Origin: an uncultured Pelagibacteraceae bacterium
GTDB taxonomy: Bacteria > Pseudomonadota > Alphaproteobacteria > Pelagibacterales > Pelagibacteraceae
Direction: 5' to 3'
Assembly (NCBI GenBank): GCA_902576045.1
Contig: CACGTU010000009.1
Location: 1-40,406, forward strand
DNA: 40,406 nucleotides
Of the stretch, positions 6,878 through 17,665 are shown in pieces. The translations under genes were made by a program, and so were the position numbers. The notes below the pieces were generated by a model. It worked only from the letters and a program-made list of their open reading frames with translations. It did not search any database and was not told where the DNA came from. Numbering within the stretch: the stretch's first letter is position 1; each line of letters starts with the position of its first letter.

Positions 6878-9265
6878 ATGGAAGTTAAAGTTACACAACC
6901 GTTATTACCTTTGAGAGACATAGTTGTATTTCCTAGCATGGTCATACCTTTATTCGTTGGTAGAGATAAATCTATTACAGCCCTAAATGAAGTGATGAAA
7001 GGTGATAAGAAAATTGTCTTAGTAACTCAAAAAAATTCAGAAGTAGACGACCCAAAAAAAAATGATGTGTTCTCATACGGATGCGAAAGTAACATTTTAC
7101 AATTATTAAAATTACCTGATGGGACAGTCAAGGTTCTAGTTGAGGGAATTAAAAGAGTAAAACTCGTTGATTTTAAAGATGATGAAAAATTTATTTCTTG
7201 CACATTTGAGTATCAAAAGGATATTTTAGTTAAAGATGAAGATCTACTTCCTCTTGCACTAACAGCTGTAAGAAGATTAGAAAAACTAACTTCTATTAAT
7301 AAAAAAGTTTCAACAGAAACTATAAACAACATTAAACAACTTAAAGATCCATCAAAAATTGCAGACAATATTGCATCTCACTTAAATGCCACTATTTCTG
7401 AAAAACAACAAATTTTTGAAACATTAGATGTTAAAAAAAGATTGAATGGTGTTATCAAAATAATGGAAAATGAGACAAGTATTATCGGTGTTGAGAAGAG
7501 AATTAGAGGTCGTGTTAAAACACAAATGGAGAAAACCCAAAGAGAATATTATTTAAATGAGCAGCTAAAAGCTATTCAAAAAGAACTCGGTGAAATCGAA
7601 GATGGCAAAGACGAAACTACAAGCCTAAAGAAATCAATTCAAAAAGCTAAAATGCCTAAGGAAGTTGAGAAAAAGTGTATGGCTGAACTCAAAAAACTAA
7701 AGAATATGAGCCCAATGTCAGCTGAAGCTACAGTAGTCAGAAATTATCTAGATTGGATGATAGATATTCCATGGTTTAAAAAAGATAAAGTTGATATCGA
7801 TTTAAATAAAGCTTTAAAAATATTAGATGAAGATCATTTTGGATTAGAAAAAGTAAAAGAGAGAATTATTGAATTTTTAGCAGTCCAAAAAAGAATGGAT
7901 AAGATTAAAGGTCCAATTCTTTGTTTAGTAGGCCCCCCGGGTGTTGGAAAAACTTCATTAGGAAAATCTATAGCAAAAGCAACAAACAGACAGTTTGTAA
8001 GAATGTCATTAGGTGGTGTTAGAGATGAGGCTGAAGTAAGGGGTCATAGAAGAACGTATATTGGGTCACTTCCTGGAAAAATTATTCAAATGATGAAAAA
8101 AGCTGGAACAAAAAACCCATTATTTTTGTTAGATGAAATAGATAAAATTGGAAATGATTATAGAGGAGATCCATCCTCAGCTTTATTAGAAGCCTTAGAC
8201 CCTGAGCAAAATACAACTTTTAACGATCACTATTTAGAAGTTGATTACGATTTATCAGATGTAATGTTTGTTACGACTGCTAATACCCTTAACATTTTAC
8301 CTCCTCTTTTAGATAGAATGGAAGTCATAAGAATTCCAGGATATACAGAGGATGAAAAAATCAATATCGCTAATAAATACCTTCTACCAAAACAGATAAA
8401 AGATAATGGGGTTAAAGAAGGAGAAATGAATTTAGAAGATGGAACTATTAAAGAGATAATAAGAAGTTACACAAGAGAATCAGGTGTCAGAAATCTTGAA
8501 AGAGAAATATCTAAAGTCACAAGAAAAGTGGTAAAAAAAGTTGTAAATAACGAAGAAAAAAAAGTTGATGTAAATGCAAAAAATGTTTCTGACTTTTTAG
8601 GAATTAAAAAATTCAAGTTTGGTGAGTTAGAGTCAGAAAATAAGACGGGAATTGTAATTGGCTTGGCTTGGACAGAGTTTGGTGGAGAAATTCTGAAAAT
8701 AGAAACTGTAAATATGCCAGGAAAGGGAAGAATGCAAATTACTGGAAAGCTTGGTGATGTTATGCAAGAATCTGTTAAAGCTGCAAAATCTTTTGTAAGA
8801 TCGAAGAGTTTAGAGTATGGAATAATTCCTCCTTTGTTTGAGAAAAAAGATTTTCATATCCACGTGCCAGAGGGAGCGACTCCTAAAGATGGACCTTCTG
8901 CTGGGATTGCAATGGTAACATCAATAGTATCATCTATAACTAATATTCCTGTAAATAGAGAAATAGCTATGACAGGAGAAGTTACTGTAACAGGTCAAGT
9001 TTTGGCAATAGGTGGTTTAAAAGAAAAATTATTGGCTGCTCATCGCGCTGGTGTTAAAAAAGTTTTAATTCCAAAAGAAAATGAGAAAGATCTGGCAGAC
9101 GTTCCACAAAAAGTTAAAGAAGATATAAATATCATACCTGTAGAGTCTGCACATGAGGTATTAAAATTAGCTTTAACAAAAGAACTTAAACCTGTCGAGT
9201 GGAACGAAGTTGAAAAAATATCAGAGACTAAAAAAGACGACAAATCCCAAGCTAGTATTCAGTAA
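6878..9265 (+). CDS. lon: ATP-dependent protease Lon (LonA type)
   Basis: This 795-residue AAA+ serine protease degrades misfolded and regulatory proteins in the cytoplasm. The N-terminal substrate-binding domain starts at LPLRDIVVFPSMVIPLFVGR (about residues 11-30). Walker A GPPGVGKT is at 352-359 and a LLDEIDKIG Walker B follows. The C-terminal peptidase has the catalytic Ser674 in KDGPSAG and Lys717 in GGLKEK, 43 residues apart as in E. coli Lon. Length is normal. It closes the tig-clpP-clpX-lon island; many alphaproteobacteria carry hupB next, which is not present here. Confidence 0.97.
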   Translation: MEVKVTQPLLPLRDIVVFPSMVIPLFVGRDKSITALNEVMKGDKKIVLVTQKNSEVDDPKKNDVFSYGCESNILQLLKLPDGTVKVLVEGIKRVKLVDFKDDEKFISCTFEYQKDILVKDEDLLPLALTAVRRLEKLTSINKKVSTETINNIKQLKDPSKIADNIASHLNATISEKQQIFETLDVKKRLNGVIKIMENETSIIGVEKRIRGRVKTQMEKTQREYYLNEQLKAIQKELGEIEDGKDETTSLKKSIQKAKMPKEVEKKCMAELKKLKNMSPMSAEATVVRNYLDWMIDIPWFKKDKVDIDLNKALKILDEDHFGLEKVKERIIEFLAVQKRMDKIKGPILCLVGPPGVGKTSLGKSIAKATNRQFVRMSLGGVRDEAEVRGHRRTYIGSLPGKIIQMMKKAGTKNPLFLLDEIDKIGNDYRGDPSSALLEALDPEQNTTFNDHYLEVDYDLSDVMFVTTANTLNILPPLLDRMEVIRIPGYTEDEKINIANKYLLPKQIKDNGVKEGEMNLEDGTIKEIIRSYTRESGVRNLEREISKVTRKVVKKVVNNEEKKVDVNAKNVSDFLGIKKFKFGELESENKTGIVIGLAWTEFGGEILKIETVNMPGKGRMQITGKLGDVMQESVKAAKSFVRSKSLEYGIIPPLFEKKDFHIHVPEGATPKDGPSAGIAMVTSIVSSITNIPVNREIAMTGEVTVTGQVLAIGGLKEKLLAAHRAGVKKVLIPKENEKDLADVPQKVKEDINIIPVESAHEVLKLALTKELKPVEWNEVEKISETKKDDKSQASIQ

Positions 9266-9272
9266 TAAACAA

Positions 9273-9301
9273 TTTACATTATTATTTGGTTGTTGTATTA
9301 G
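9273..9301 (+). promoter_or_regulatory. Promoter-like element for tRNA-Val
   Basis: TTTACA (9273-9278) and TATTAG (9296-9301) are 17 bases apart in the 48-base spacer between lon and tRNA-Val. A start near 9307-9309 would lie just before the mature tRNA 5' end at 9314. The -10 match is imperfect. No terminator separates the tRNAs from nuoA, so this element could also feed the nuo genes. Confidence 0.4.
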
Positions 9302-9313
9302 TACCAAGATTTT

Positions 9314-9389
9314 GGGCGGTTAGCTCAGTTGGTAGAGCATCTCGTTTACACCGAGGGGGTCAAAGGTTCGAGTCCTTTACTGCCCACCA
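9314..9389 (+). tRNA. tRNA-Val (anticodon TAC)
   Basis: A standard 76-base cloverleaf. The acceptor GGGCGGT pairs with ACTGCCC (one G-T pair), the D stem is GCTC/GAGC, and the anticodon stem TCTCG/CGAGG (one terminal T-G wobble) encloses TTTACAC (anticodon TAC). The T arm is AAAGG-TTCGAGT-CCTTT, and A-CCA is encoded. It is 7 bases before tRNA-Asp. Confidence 0.96.
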
Positions 9390-9396
9390 AAATTAT

Positions 9397-9473
9397 GGGG
9401 GTGTAGCTCAGTTGGTTAGAGCACGTGCCTGTCACGCACGGGGCCGAGGGTTCGAGTCCCTTCACTCCCGCCA
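9397..9473 (+). tRNA. tRNA-Asp (anticodon GTC)
   Basis: A 77-base cloverleaf. The acceptor GGGGGTG pairs with CACTCCC (one G-T pair), the D stem is GCTC/GAGC, and the anticodon stem CGTGC/GCACG encloses CTGTCAC (anticodon GTC). The T arm is GAGGG-TTCGAGT-CCCTT, and the discriminator G and CCA are encoded. The Val-Asp pair ahead of nuoA is a familiar alphaproteobacterial arrangement. Confidence 0.96.
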
Positions 9474-9557
9474 CCAATAAAATCAATACTATTTGACACT
9501 AAAAATGTGACCTATCTGCTCTTTTAGTTGATATAAAAGGTGCTATATAGATTCACG

Positions 9558-9926
9558 ATGCTTGCAGAATTTTTAAAAGATTACTTGTCAATAATACTGT
9601 TCCTTGTGATTGCACTAGGTTTAAGTATGGCTTTTGTTGCAATTAATTACTTGGCATCTCCTAAAAAACCAGATCCAGAGAAATTATCTGCATATGAATG
9701 CGGTTTTGAGCCTTTCAATGACTCACGAATGGAATTTGATGTTAGATTTTATCTAGTGGCGATACTTTTTATTATATTTGATTTGGAGATAGCATTTCTA
9801 TTTCCTTGGGCCATATCGCTAGGAAAAATAGGATTGTTTGGTTTCGTTTCTATGATGATATTTCTATTTATTTTGACAGTAGGATTTATCTACGAATGGA
9901 AAAAAGGAGCACTTGATTGGGAGTAA
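9558..9926 (+). CDS. nuoA: NADH-quinone oxidoreductase subunit A
   Basis: A 122-residue inner-membrane subunit of complex I with three transmembrane helices (about 8-30, 64-84 and 91-112). The hallmark loop [21 protein letters not shown] lies between helices 1 and 2, near the quinone-access region. I take the ATG at 9558 (MLAEFLKDY); the frame can be extended to a GTG at 9540, but that adds six residues not expected in the family. It is the first of 14 contiguous nuo genes, 84 bases after tRNA-Asp. Confidence 0.95.
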   Translation: MLAEFLKDYLSIILFLVIALGLSMAFVAINYLASPKKPDPEKLSAYECGFEPFNDSRMEFDVRFYLVAILFIIFDLEIAFLFPWAISLGKIGLFGFVSMMIFLFILTVGFIYEWKKGALDWE

Positions 9927-9927
9927 A

Positions 9928-10449
9928 ATGAATTTAGAGCAAAGAAAAGATCAAATACCTGATGAGTTTAAACAATTAGCTCAAGATTTTAGTGATAATG
10001 GTTTTATTACTACCTCACTAGACAACCTAGTTAATTGGGCTCGAACAGGTTCACTACATTGGATGACATTTGGACTAGCTTGTTGTGCCGTAGAAATGAT
10101 GCAAACCTCAATGCCTAGATATGATTTAGAGAGATTTGGAGCAGCTCCAAGAGCCTCACCAAGACAATCAGATGTGATGATAGTTGCAGGAACTTTGACA
10201 AATAAAATGGCACCAGCCTTAAGAAAAGTTTATGATCAAATGCCTGAACCAAGATACGTTATTTCAATGGGCAGTTGTGCAAATGGAGGAGGTTATTATC
10301 ATTACTCTTACTCTGTAGTACGTGGTTGTGATAAGATTGTGCCTGTAGATGTTTATGTGCCTGGTTGCCCGCCTTCTGCAGAAGCGCTTTTGTATGGAAT
10401 AATGCAATTGCAGAAAAAGATTAGGAACAAAGGTTCACTAGAAAGATAA
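9928..10449 (+). CDS. nuoB: NADH-quinone oxidoreductase subunit B
   Basis: This 173-residue peripheral-arm subunit carries iron-sulfur cluster N2, the last electron donor to quinone. The cluster ligands are visible: tandem Cys52-Cys53 ([11 protein letters not shown]), Cys117 ([10 protein letters not shown]) and Cys147 ([11 protein letters not shown]). The arginine-rich loop [15 protein letters not shown] at 70-84 lines the quinone site in the family. The ATG at 9928 follows the nuoA stop by 1 base; an upstream TTG in frame (9913) would overlap nuoA and is rejected. Confidence 0.97.
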   Translation: MNLEQRKDQIPDEFKQLAQDFSDNGFITTSLDNLVNWARTGSLHWMTFGLACCAVEMMQTSMPRYDLERFGAAPRASPRQSDVMIVAGTLTNKMAPALRKVYDQMPEPRYVISMGSCANGGGYYHYSYSVVRGCDKIVPVDVYVPGCPPSAEALLYGIMQLQKKIRNKGSLER

Positions 10450-10455
10450 AATTCA

Positions 10456-11046
10456 ATGGAAAATTTGGAAAGTCTTGAAAAGGCTATTAACTCGGAATTA
10501 ACAACAAAAATTTTAGCTTCGAAAATTAAACATCATCAAATTAACATTTGTATCGAGGATAATAATTTAATTGAAGTAATGATTTTCTTAAAAACTCATT
10601 CATCTACAAAATTCAAACAATTAATTGATATAACTGCAGTTGATTATCCTGAGAGAGATAAACGATTTAAAATGGTTTATTTACTTTTAAGTCACGAAAA
10701 AAATTCAAGAATAAAAATTGAATTTAATATAAAAGAAGGCGAAATTTTATCTTCTTTAACCTCTATATTTCCTTCAGCTAATTGGATGGAGAGAGAAGTT
10801 TTTGATATGTATGGTGTTGAATTTAAAGATCATCCTGATTTAAGAAGAATTCTTACAGACTATGGATTTAAAGGTCACCCTTTAAGAAAAGATTTCCCTT
10901 TAACAGGTCATAATGAAGTTCGATATAGCGAAGAAGATAAAAAAGTAATTTATGAACCTGTTAAATTAGAGCAAAATTATAGAAATTTTGACTATGAAAG
11001 CCCTTGGGAAGGAACAAAATACATAAAAGAACAAACTAAAGAATAA
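10456..11046 (+). CDS. nuoC: NADH-quinone oxidoreductase subunit C
   Basis: A 196-residue subunit of the quinone-reducing module, here a separate gene, unlike the fused NuoCD of E. coli. The family signature [20 protein letters not shown] is followed by [19 protein letters not shown], the most conserved part of the protein. The stop codon overlaps the nuoD ATG by 1 base (TAATG), so the two are probably translationally coupled. The N-terminal half is more divergent, as usual. Confidence 0.95.
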   Translation: MENLESLEKAINSELTTKILASKIKHHQINICIEDNNLIEVMIFLKTHSSTKFKQLIDITAVDYPERDKRFKMVYLLLSHEKNSRIKIEFNIKEGEILSSLTSIFPSANWMEREVFDMYGVEFKDHPDLRRILTDYGFKGHPLRKDFPLTGHNEVRYSEEDKKVIYEPVKLEQNYRNFDYESPWEGTKYIKEQTKE

Positions 11047-12221
11047 TGGCAAAAGAAGTAAAAAAACTAAATTTAAATTTTGGCCCTCAGCATCCCGCCG
11101 CTCATGGTGTATTAAGATTAATACTACAGTTAGATGGCGAGGTAGTTGAAAAGGCAGATCCACACATTGGATTGTTACACAGAGGTACAGAAAAATTAAT
11201 TGAAAATAAAACTTACACACAAGCAGTACCTTATTTTGATAGACTTGATTATGTTGCACCTATGAATCAAGAGCATGCATTTGCATTAGCAATTGAAAAA
11301 ATCTTAAAAATAAATGTTCCTGCAAGAGCCCAATACATTAGAGTAATTTTTTGTGAAATAGGTAGAATTTTAAGCCATATATTAAATGTAACAACTCAAG
11401 CAATGGATGTAGGAGCTCTTACCCCAACACTTTGGGGTTTTGAGGAAAGAGAAACATTAATGGGATTTTATGAAAAGGTTTCAGGCTCAAGATTACACGC
11501 TAATTATTTTAGAGCTGGTGGAGTGCATCAAGATCTACCAAAGGGTTTAGATTCAGAAATAGCTGAGTTTTGTGAAAAATTTCCAAAAATTATAGACGAT
11601 CTTGAAACATTGTTAACTGATAACAGAATATTTAAACAAAGAAACGTTGATATAGGTATAGTTTCTAAACAAGATGCACTCGACTACTCCTTTTCAGGTG
11701 TAATGCTAAGAGGATCTGGAGTTCCATGGGATTTAAGAAAATCTCAGCCTTATGATTGCTATGAACAACTTGAATTTAAAATTCCTGTAGGAAAAAATGG
11801 TGATTGTTATGATAGATATTTATGCAGGATTGAGGAGATGAGAGAAAGTGTAAACATTATAAATCAATGTCTTACAAATTTACCAAAAGGACCAATTAAA
11901 ACAAACGATGGTAAGATAAGTCCACCACCAAAAAAAGAAATAAAGCAATCTATGGAAGCTTTAATTCATCACTTTAAACTTTTTACAGAAGGTTACAGAG
12001 TAGATGAAGATGAAATTTATACAGCTGTTGAGGCGCCTAAAGGAGAGTTTGGAGTTTATTTAATTTCTGATGGATCTAGCAAACCCTACAAATGCAAAAT
12101 AAGAGCTCCAGGATTTTCTCATCTTCAAGCCATGGACTATTTAATTAAGGGTCACATGTTAGCAGATGTACCTGCAGTATTGGGTTCTATGGATATAGTA
12201 TTTGGAGAGGTTGATAGATGA
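11046..12221 (+). CDS. nuoD: NADH-quinone oxidoreductase subunit D
   Basis: This 391-residue 49-kDa-type subunit forms the quinone cavity together with NuoB. It shows the conserved N-terminal loop [14 protein letters not shown] (residues 12-25), the [10 protein letters not shown] segment, the [20 protein letters not shown] block in the middle, and the C-terminal end DIVFGEVDR. Length is normal. The hydrogenase-type metal ligands are absent, as in all complex I homologues. Its end overlaps nuoE by 4 bases (ATGA). Confidence 0.97.
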   Translation: MAKEVKKLNLNFGPQHPAAHGVLRLILQLDGEVVEKADPHIGLLHRGTEKLIENKTYTQAVPYFDRLDYVAPMNQEHAFALAIEKILKINVPARAQYIRVIFCEIGRILSHILNVTTQAMDVGALTPTLWGFEERETLMGFYEKVSGSRLHANYFRAGGVHQDLPKGLDSEIAEFCEKFPKIIDDLETLLTDNRIFKQRNVDIGIVSKQDALDYSFSGVMLRGSGVPWDLRKSQPYDCYEQLEFKIPVGKNGDCYDRYLCRIEEMRESVNIINQCLTNLPKGPIKTNDGKISPPPKKEIKQSMEALIHHFKLFTEGYRVDEDEIYTAVEAPKGEFGVYLISDGSSKPYKCKIRAPGFSHLQAMDYLIKGHMLADVPAVLGSMDIVFGEVDR

Positions 12222-12826
12222 GTCTAAAAAAAATTTCAAAAAATCAACCAGATAATTTTGAATTTGATAGCAAAAATTTAGAAGAAGCTAAAAAAATAAT
12301 TTTAAATTATCCTAAAGGTAAACAAAAAAGTGCTGTAATGGCTTTACTTTATATTGCTCAGAAACAAAATAACAACTGGATACCTTTATCAGCAATGAAA
12401 TATATAGCGAAGATGTTGGATATGCCTTACATAAAAGTTTATGAAGTCGCAACCTTTTATAGCATGTATAATTTAACTCCTGTAGGAGAATATTTTTTTC
12501 AAGTATGTACAACAACACCATGTATGATTAGAGGAGCATATAAATTAGTAGATGTGTGTAAAAAAAAAATTTCTGAAAATGAATCTGAAATTTCTAAAAA
12601 TGGTAAATCATCATGGATGGAAGTTGAATGTTTAGGAGCTTGCGTTAATTCTCCAATGGTTCAAATCAATGACGATTATTTTGAGGATTTAGATGAGGAA
12701 AAATTTAGTAAAATTATAGATCAAATTAATAAAAATCAAAAACCAAAACCAGGCTCATACAGAGGAAGATTAAGCTCAGAACCTGAAAATATTAGAAAGA
12801 CTTTATTGATAAATAAAAATGCTTAA
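12218..12826 (+). CDS. nuoE: NADH-quinone oxidoreductase subunit E
   Basis: This 202-residue subunit of the NADH-oxidising module binds the 2Fe-2S cluster N1a. The four ligands are Cys97 and Cys102 (CTTTPC) and Cys138 and Cys142 (CLGAC). A thioredoxin-like fold follows a helical N-terminal region, and a roughly 30-residue basic tail ([14 protein letters not shown]) is typical of alphaproteobacterial and mitochondrial forms. A run of ten A residues (12560-12569) lies in the coding sequence. It overlaps nuoF by 8 bases. Confidence 0.96.
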   Translation: MSLKKISKNQPDNFEFDSKNLEEAKKIILNYPKGKQKSAVMALLYIAQKQNNNWIPLSAMKYIAKMLDMPYIKVYEVATFYSMYNLTPVGEYFFQVCTTTPCMIRGAYKLVDVCKKKISENESEISKNGKSSWMEVECLGACVNSPMVQINDDYFEDLDEEKFSKIIDQINKNQKPKPGSYRGRLSSEPENIRKTLLINKNA

Positions 12827-14150
12827 AGACGAAGACAGAATATTTCAAAATTTATACAACGACTTTGGAGCAGAATTGGAATCTGCTAAAAAACGTGGAG
12901 ACTGGTTAGAAACTAAGGAAATTTTTAATAAAGGTAGAGGTTGGATAATTGAAGAAATTAAAACCTCTCAATTGCGTGGTCGTGGTGGAGCAGGTTTTCC
13001 AACAGGTTTGAAATGGTCTTTTGCCCCCAAAGAAGTAGGTTCGAAACCTCATTATTTGGTTATAAATGCTGACGAGTCTGAACCAGGAACGTGTAAAGAT
13101 AGAGATATTTTAAGATTTGAACCCCATAAATTAATAGAGGGATGTCTAATAGCTTCATACGCAGTCAACGCCCATACCTGCTACATTTATATAAGAGGTG
13201 AATATTTTAACGAAGGTCAAAAACTTCAAAAAGCTGTTGATGAAGCTTATAGCAAAGGATTAATTGGGAAAAATGCATCATCAACTGGATGGGATTTTGA
13301 TATTTTCATTCACTATGGAGCTGGCGCATACATATGTGGAGAGGAAACTGCGCTTTTAGAAAGTTTAGAAGGAAACAAAGGTCAACCAAGACTAAAACCA
13401 CCTTTTCCAGCATTGATAGGTTTGTATGGCTGTCCAACAATTATTAATAATGTTGAAACAATTGCAGTAGTTCCAACAATATTAAGAAGAGGAGGTAAAT
13501 GGTTCTCTTCTTTAGGTAGAGAAAAAAATACAGGAACTAAAATTTTTTGTATATCAGGAAATGTTAACAATCCATGCAATGTTGAGGAAGAAATGGGTGT
13601 ACCTCTAAAAGATTTAATTGAGAAACATGCGGGGGGAGTTGTCGGAGGCTGGGATAATTTAAAAGCTGTTATACCTGGTGGATCCTCAATGCCTTTATTA
13701 CCAAGAGAAGTTTGTGATACTATAAAAATGGATTTTGACGCTTGTGTCGAAAATAAAACTGGGCTTGGAACTGCTGGTATTGTTGTTATTAATAAAGATC
13801 AAGACATAATTAAATGTATGGCAAGGATTGCCAGATTTTATAAACACGAAAGCTGTGGACAATGTACTCCTTGTAGAGAAGGATCAGGCTGGATGTGGAG
13901 AATGTTAGAAAGAATGGCAAAAGGTGAGGCAACTAGAGACGAGGTTGATATGTTAATGGATGTCACAAAACAAATTGAGGGACATACAATTTGTGCATTT
14001 GGTGAAGGTTCATCATGGCCTGTGCAAGGTTTAATTAGAAATTTTAAAGATGAAATTTTAGAGAGAAATAAATACGATCCATTAATTCAAAGAAAAAAAG
14101 AAGTTCCTTATCTAGTAGATCAACATCTTTTGGAAAAAGAAAATGCTTAA
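12819..14150 (+). CDS. nuoF: NADH-quinone oxidoreductase subunit F
   Basis: This 443-residue subunit binds NADH, FMN and the 4Fe-4S cluster N3. The glycine-rich nucleotide loop [13 protein letters not shown] lies at 54-66, the second conserved region [15 protein letters not shown] is mid-protein, and the cluster ligands are Cys346, Cys349 and Cys352 (CGQCTPC) plus Cys392 (TICAFGEG). Length and residues are normal. It overlaps nuoE and nuoG by 8 bases each, a compact arrangement shared with neighbouring subunits. Confidence 0.97.
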   Translation: MLKDEDRIFQNLYNDFGAELESAKKRGDWLETKEIFNKGRGWIIEEIKTSQLRGRGGAGFPTGLKWSFAPKEVGSKPHYLVINADESEPGTCKDRDILRFEPHKLIEGCLIASYAVNAHTCYIYIRGEYFNEGQKLQKAVDEAYSKGLIGKNASSTGWDFDIFIHYGAGAYICGEETALLESLEGNKGQPRLKPPFPALIGLYGCPTIINNVETIAVVPTILRRGGKWFSSLGREKNTGTKIFCISGNVNNPCNVEEEMGVPLKDLIEKHAGGVVGGWDNLKAVIPGGSSMPLLPREVCDTIKMDFDACVENKTGLGTAGIVVINKDQDIIKCMARIARFYKHESCGQCTPCREGSGWMWRMLERMAKGEATRDEVDMLMDVTKQIEGHTICAFGEGSSWPVQGLIRNFKDEILERNKYDPLIQRKKEVPYLVDQHLLEKENA

Positions 14151-16173
14151 ATTAAAAGTTAATGACATTGATATTGAAGTTGAAGAAGGTTTTACAGTTC
14201 TTCAAGCTTGTGAACAAGCAGGAGTAGAAATTCCTAGATTTTGTTATCACGAAAAATTGTCCATTGCTGGAAACTGTAGAATGTGTCTAGTAGAAATGGA
14301 AAAATCTCCAAAACCCGTAGCCTCATGTGCAATGCCTGCAGCGGATGGAATGGTAATAAGAACAAATACTGAAAAAGTTGAGAAATCAAGAAAAGGTGTT
14401 ATGGAATTTCTATTAGCAAATCACCCTTTAGATTGTCCTGTTTGTGATCAAGGTGGCGAATGTGACTTGCAAGACCAGTCTATGTTCTATGGAATTGATA
14501 AAAGTAGATTTAAAGAAAACAAAAGGTACGTACCTGAAAAATATATGGGTCCTTTGATAAAAACCCAGATGACAAGGTGTATACATTGTACTAGATGTGT
14601 AAGATTTGCAACCGAAGTTGCAGGCGTTCCTGAGTTAGGAGCAATAGGAAGAGGTGAAGATATGCAAATCACCACTTACTTAGAAAAAGCTATGGAGTCA
14701 GAGTTATCAGCTAATGTAATTGATCTATGTCCTGTTGGAGCACTTACATCAAAACCTTATGTTTTTGAAGCAAGGCCATGGGAACTAAAAAAAACAGAAA
14801 CTATAGATGTTATGGACGCAGTTGGCTCAAATATAAGAGTTGACACTTATGGCTGGGAAGTAAAAAGAGTGTTGCCTAGGATAAATGAGGAAATAAATGA
14901 AGAATGGATTTCTGACAAAACTAGATATGCATGTGATGGTCTAAAAAATCAACGGTTAGATACACCTTATATAAAGAGAAATAAAAAATTTGAAAAAATT
15001 TCATGGAAAGAGGCTTATTCAAAAATTTTTGAAAAAATTTCTGAAACTCAATCTGATAAAATCGCAGCTTTGACAGGCGATATGACAAATATGGAAACAA
15101 TGTTTGCATTAAAAGATTTTTTTGAAAAAACAATAAGGTCTGAAAATCTAGATTCAAGATCTGATAATTTTTATGTAAATACATCAGAAAGAGAAAACTT
15201 TATATTTAATTCTAAAATTGAAGGAATTGAAGAGTCTGATTTAATTATTTTAGTGGGTGCAAATCCAAGATTTGAAGCAACAATACTTAATTCTAGGATC
15301 AGAAAGAATTATATTAAAAATAAAACACAAATTTATTCTCTAGGAGATGTTGGTGATTTAACCTATCCTTATAAAATTTTAGAAAATTCATCAAAAACAA
15401 TTAAAGATATAGTAAATCATACTCACAAAATTTCCGAAGAGATTTATAATTCAAAAAAGCCTATTTTTATAATTGGTCAATCAGCATTAAAACTGAATTC
15501 ATCTATTTATATATTTGAAGAGTTAAAAAAATATCTTCAAAGCAAAAATAAAATTAATAAAGAATGGAATTCATTAAATATTCTATCAAATAATGCCTCT
15601 ACAGTTGGGTCATATTATTTAAATGTTTTAAGCTCTAATAATGGATCTAATCAAACACTCAAAAAAATTCATAACAATGAAATAGAAGTGCTTTTTTTAT
15701 TTGGTCAAGACAATTTAACATTTCAAAAGAAAAATGAATTTATTATTTATATAGGAAGTCATGGAGATAAAGGTGCTTCTTTAGCAGATATAATATTACC
15801 AGCTGCAGCTTTTACAGAACAAGATGGATACTTTGCTAATTTAGAGGGAAAAATACAAAAATCATATAAGTCTTCTTATCCTCCAGGAGATGCAAAAGAA
15901 GATTGGATAATAGTTAATGAATTAGCATCATCTATCAAAAGAAAAAAACTTTATGATAAAAAAGAAGATCTAGATAATGCAATGTTAAACTTTTTAAAAA
16001 TAAACCTTTCAAATAAAAAATTTCAAACTCCAAATTATGAATTTTTGGATGAAAAAATTGTTATAGATAACATTGATTATTACCATTCAAATGTTATCGC
16101 TCGGGCATCAAAAACAATGGGTGAGTGTAAAAGTTTAAGGACAAACTTTAAAAAAACAGGTACGGAGGGATAA
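14143..16173 (+). CDS. nuoG: NADH-quinone oxidoreductase subunit G
   Basis: A 676-residue iron-sulfur subunit of the peripheral arm. The N-terminal ferredoxin-like domain holds the 2Fe-2S ligands ([18 protein letters not shown]), then comes the C-x-x-C-x-x-GEC region with an upstream His ([17 protein letters not shown]), then a further 4Fe-4S set (CIHCTRC with a later CPVG). The rest is a molybdopterin-oxidoreductase-like domain without cofactor residues. That half is divergent and Lys/Asn-rich here, but ends with the expected [18 protein letters not shown] segment. Its stop overlaps nuoH by 1 base. Confidence 0.96.
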   Translation: MLKLKVNDIDIEVEEGFTVLQACEQAGVEIPRFCYHEKLSIAGNCRMCLVEMEKSPKPVASCAMPAADGMVIRTNTEKVEKSRKGVMEFLLANHPLDCPVCDQGGECDLQDQSMFYGIDKSRFKENKRYVPEKYMGPLIKTQMTRCIHCTRCVRFATEVAGVPELGAIGRGEDMQITTYLEKAMESELSANVIDLCPVGALTSKPYVFEARPWELKKTETIDVMDAVGSNIRVDTYGWEVKRVLPRINEEINEEWISDKTRYACDGLKNQRLDTPYIKRNKKFEKISWKEAYSKIFEKISETQSDKIAALTGDMTNMETMFALKDFFEKTIRSENLDSRSDNFYVNTSERENFIFNSKIEGIEESDLIILVGANPRFEATILNSRIRKNYIKNKTQIYSLGDVGDLTYPYKILENSSKTIKDIVNHTHKISEEIYNSKKPIFIIGQSALKLNSSIYIFEELKKYLQSKNKINKEWNSLNILSNNASTVGSYYLNVLSSNNGSNQTLKKIHNNEIEVLFLFGQDNLTFQKKNEFIIYIGSHGDKGASLADIILPAAAFTEQDGYFANLEGKIQKSYKSSYPPGDAKEDWIIVNELASSIKRKKLYDKKEDLDNAMLNFLKINLSNKKFQTPNYEFLDEKIVIDNIDYYHSNVIARASKTMGECKSLRTNFKKTGTEG

Positions 16174-17174
16174 TGCCAGAGTACGCTTCAATTCTTTTTT
16201 CAGAAGTTCTTAAAATTTTAATGCTACTAGTGCCTGTTCTAGTCTCTGTTGCAATGATAGTTTGGTTAGATAGACGAGTTTGGGCGTTTGTACAAAAAAG
16301 AAGAGGTCCAAATGTTGTTGGACCATTTGGTTTACTACAATCTTTAGCTGATGCTTTAAAATATATTTTCAAAGAAATTATAATTCCTGCTAGCTCAAAC
16401 AAAGTTATTTTTATTTTAGCCCCAATTATAACAATGACACTTGCCTTAATATCATGGGCTGTAATACCTTTTAGTGAAGATTTTGTTCTTGCGGATATTA
16501 ATGTAGGAATACTATATTTATTTGCCGTATCGTCCTTAGGAGTTTATGGAATTATAATGGGAGGATGGGCATCTAATTCAAAGTATCCATTTCTAGGTGC
16601 AATAAGATCTGCTGCTCAAATGGTTTCTTATGAAGTATCAATCGGAATAATAATTATCAATGTACTATTGTGTGTAGGATCGTTAAATTTATCTGACATT
16701 GTAAAAGCACAAGAAAGTATTTGGTATATAATTCCACTATTTCCAATGTTTGTTATATTTTTTATCTCAGCATTAGCTGAAACAAATAGACCACCTTTTG
16801 ATTTACCGGAAGCCGAAGCAGAACTTGTTGCAGGGTATCAAACTGAATATTCTGGAATGATGTATGCAATGTTCTGGTTAGGTGAATATGCTAATATTCT
16901 ATTAATGTGTGCATTAGGATCTATCTTATTCTTAGGTGGATGGTTGTCACCTATAAATATATTTCCATTTAATGTTATCCCATCACCAATGTGGTTAATA
17001 CTTAAAATTTTGTTATTATTTATCTTGTTCGCTTTAGTAAAAGCAATTGTTCCGAGATATAGATATGATCAATTAATGAGACTTGGTTGGAAAGTTTTCT
17101 TGCCTTTATCTTTAACTTGGGTGGTATTAACAGCAGGATATTTGATGTATTTTGATCTATTACCAGGAAATTAA
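16173..17174 (+). CDS. nuoH: NADH-quinone oxidoreductase subunit H
   Basis: This 333-residue membrane subunit joins the peripheral and membrane arms and forms the quinone entry channel. About eight hydrophobic helices are visible. Conserved blocks include [20 protein letters not shown] near the N-terminus and [20 protein letters not shown] (acidic loop) with GYQTEYSG in the middle. Length is normal for the family. It starts within the nuoG stop (TAATG) and ends 1 base before nuoI. Confidence 0.97.
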   Translation: MPEYASILFSEVLKILMLLVPVLVSVAMIVWLDRRVWAFVQKRRGPNVVGPFGLLQSLADALKYIFKEIIIPASSNKVIFILAPIITMTLALISWAVIPFSEDFVLADINVGILYLFAVSSLGVYGIIMGGWASNSKYPFLGAIRSAAQMVSYEVSIGIIIINVLLCVGSLNLSDIVKAQESIWYIIPLFPMFVIFFISALAETNRPPFDLPEAEAELVAGYQTEYSGMMYAMFWLGEYANILLMCALGSILFLGGWLSPINIFPFNVIPSPMWLILKILLLFILFALVKAIVPRYRYDQLMRLGWKVFLPLSLTWVVLTAGYLMYFDLLPGN

Positions 17175-17175
17175 A

Positions 17176-17661
17176 ATGAAAATAAAAAGATTTTTTAAAA
17201 CAATATTAATGATTGATTTTGTAACAGGATTATTAATAGCAATAAAAGAGTCTTTTAGACAAAAAAAAACAATAAATTATCCATTTGAAAAAGGTTCTGT
17301 TAGCCCACGAGCCAGAGGTGAGCATGCTTTAAGAAGGTATCCGAACGGAGAAGAAAGATGTATAGCGTGTAAATTATGTGAAGCAGTTTGCCCAGCACAA
17401 GCAATTACTATTGAATCGCAGGAAAGATCAGATGGTAGTCGTAAAACGACCAGATATGATATTGATATGCTTAAATGTATATATTGTGGATTGTGTGAAC
17501 AATCTTGCCCTGTAGACGCTATAGTGCAAGGACCAAATTTTGAATTTGCCACAGAAACAAGAGAAGAACTTTATTATAACAAAGAAAAGTTATTAGAAAA
17601 TGGAGACAGATGGGAAAGTATTTTGGCAGCAAATATTAATGCTGACAGTTCTCATCGATAA
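17176..17661 (+). CDS. nuoI: NADH-quinone oxidoreductase subunit I
   Basis: This 161-residue ferredoxin-like subunit carries clusters N6a and N6b. Two classic motifs are present: Cys62, 65, 68, 72 ([12 protein letters not shown]) and Cys101, 104, 107, 111 ([12 protein letters not shown]). An amphipathic N-terminal segment ([16 protein letters not shown]) lies on the membrane. I use the ATG at 17176; the upstream TTG at 17152 overlaps nuoH and adds residues foreign to the family. The gene is 4 bases before nuoJ. Confidence 0.97.
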   Translation: MKIKRFFKTILMIDFVTGLLIAIKESFRQKKTINYPFEKGSVSPRARGEHALRRYPNGEERCIACKLCEAVCPAQAITIESQERSDGSRKTTRYDIDMLKCIYCGLCEQSCPVDAIVQGPNFEFATETREELYYNKEKLLENGDRWESILAANINADSSHR

Positions 17662-17665
17662 CTAA

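Noticed and set aside
9286-9480. 64-codon plus-strand frame across the two tRNA genes
   Set aside because: It is a translation of tRNA-Val and tRNA-Asp with no protein meaning.
9493-9537. Promoter for nuoA using TTGACA at 9493 and TATAAA at 9532
   Set aside because: The spacing is far too long (33 bases), and no acceptable -10 lies 16-18 bases after TTGACA.
9540-9557. GTG start six codons upstream of nuoA
   Set aside because: The extra residues are not expected in NuoA, and the ATG at 9558 gives the normal N-terminus.
15541-15720. Possible decay of the divergent second half of nuoG
   Set aside because: The frame stays open to the normal end, and the conserved [15 protein letters not shown] block is intact; divergence is usual for this domain.
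17152-17175. TTG start for nuoI inside nuoH
   Set aside because: It adds eight residues foreign to NuoI; the ATG at 17176 is normal and lies 1 base after the nuoH stop.
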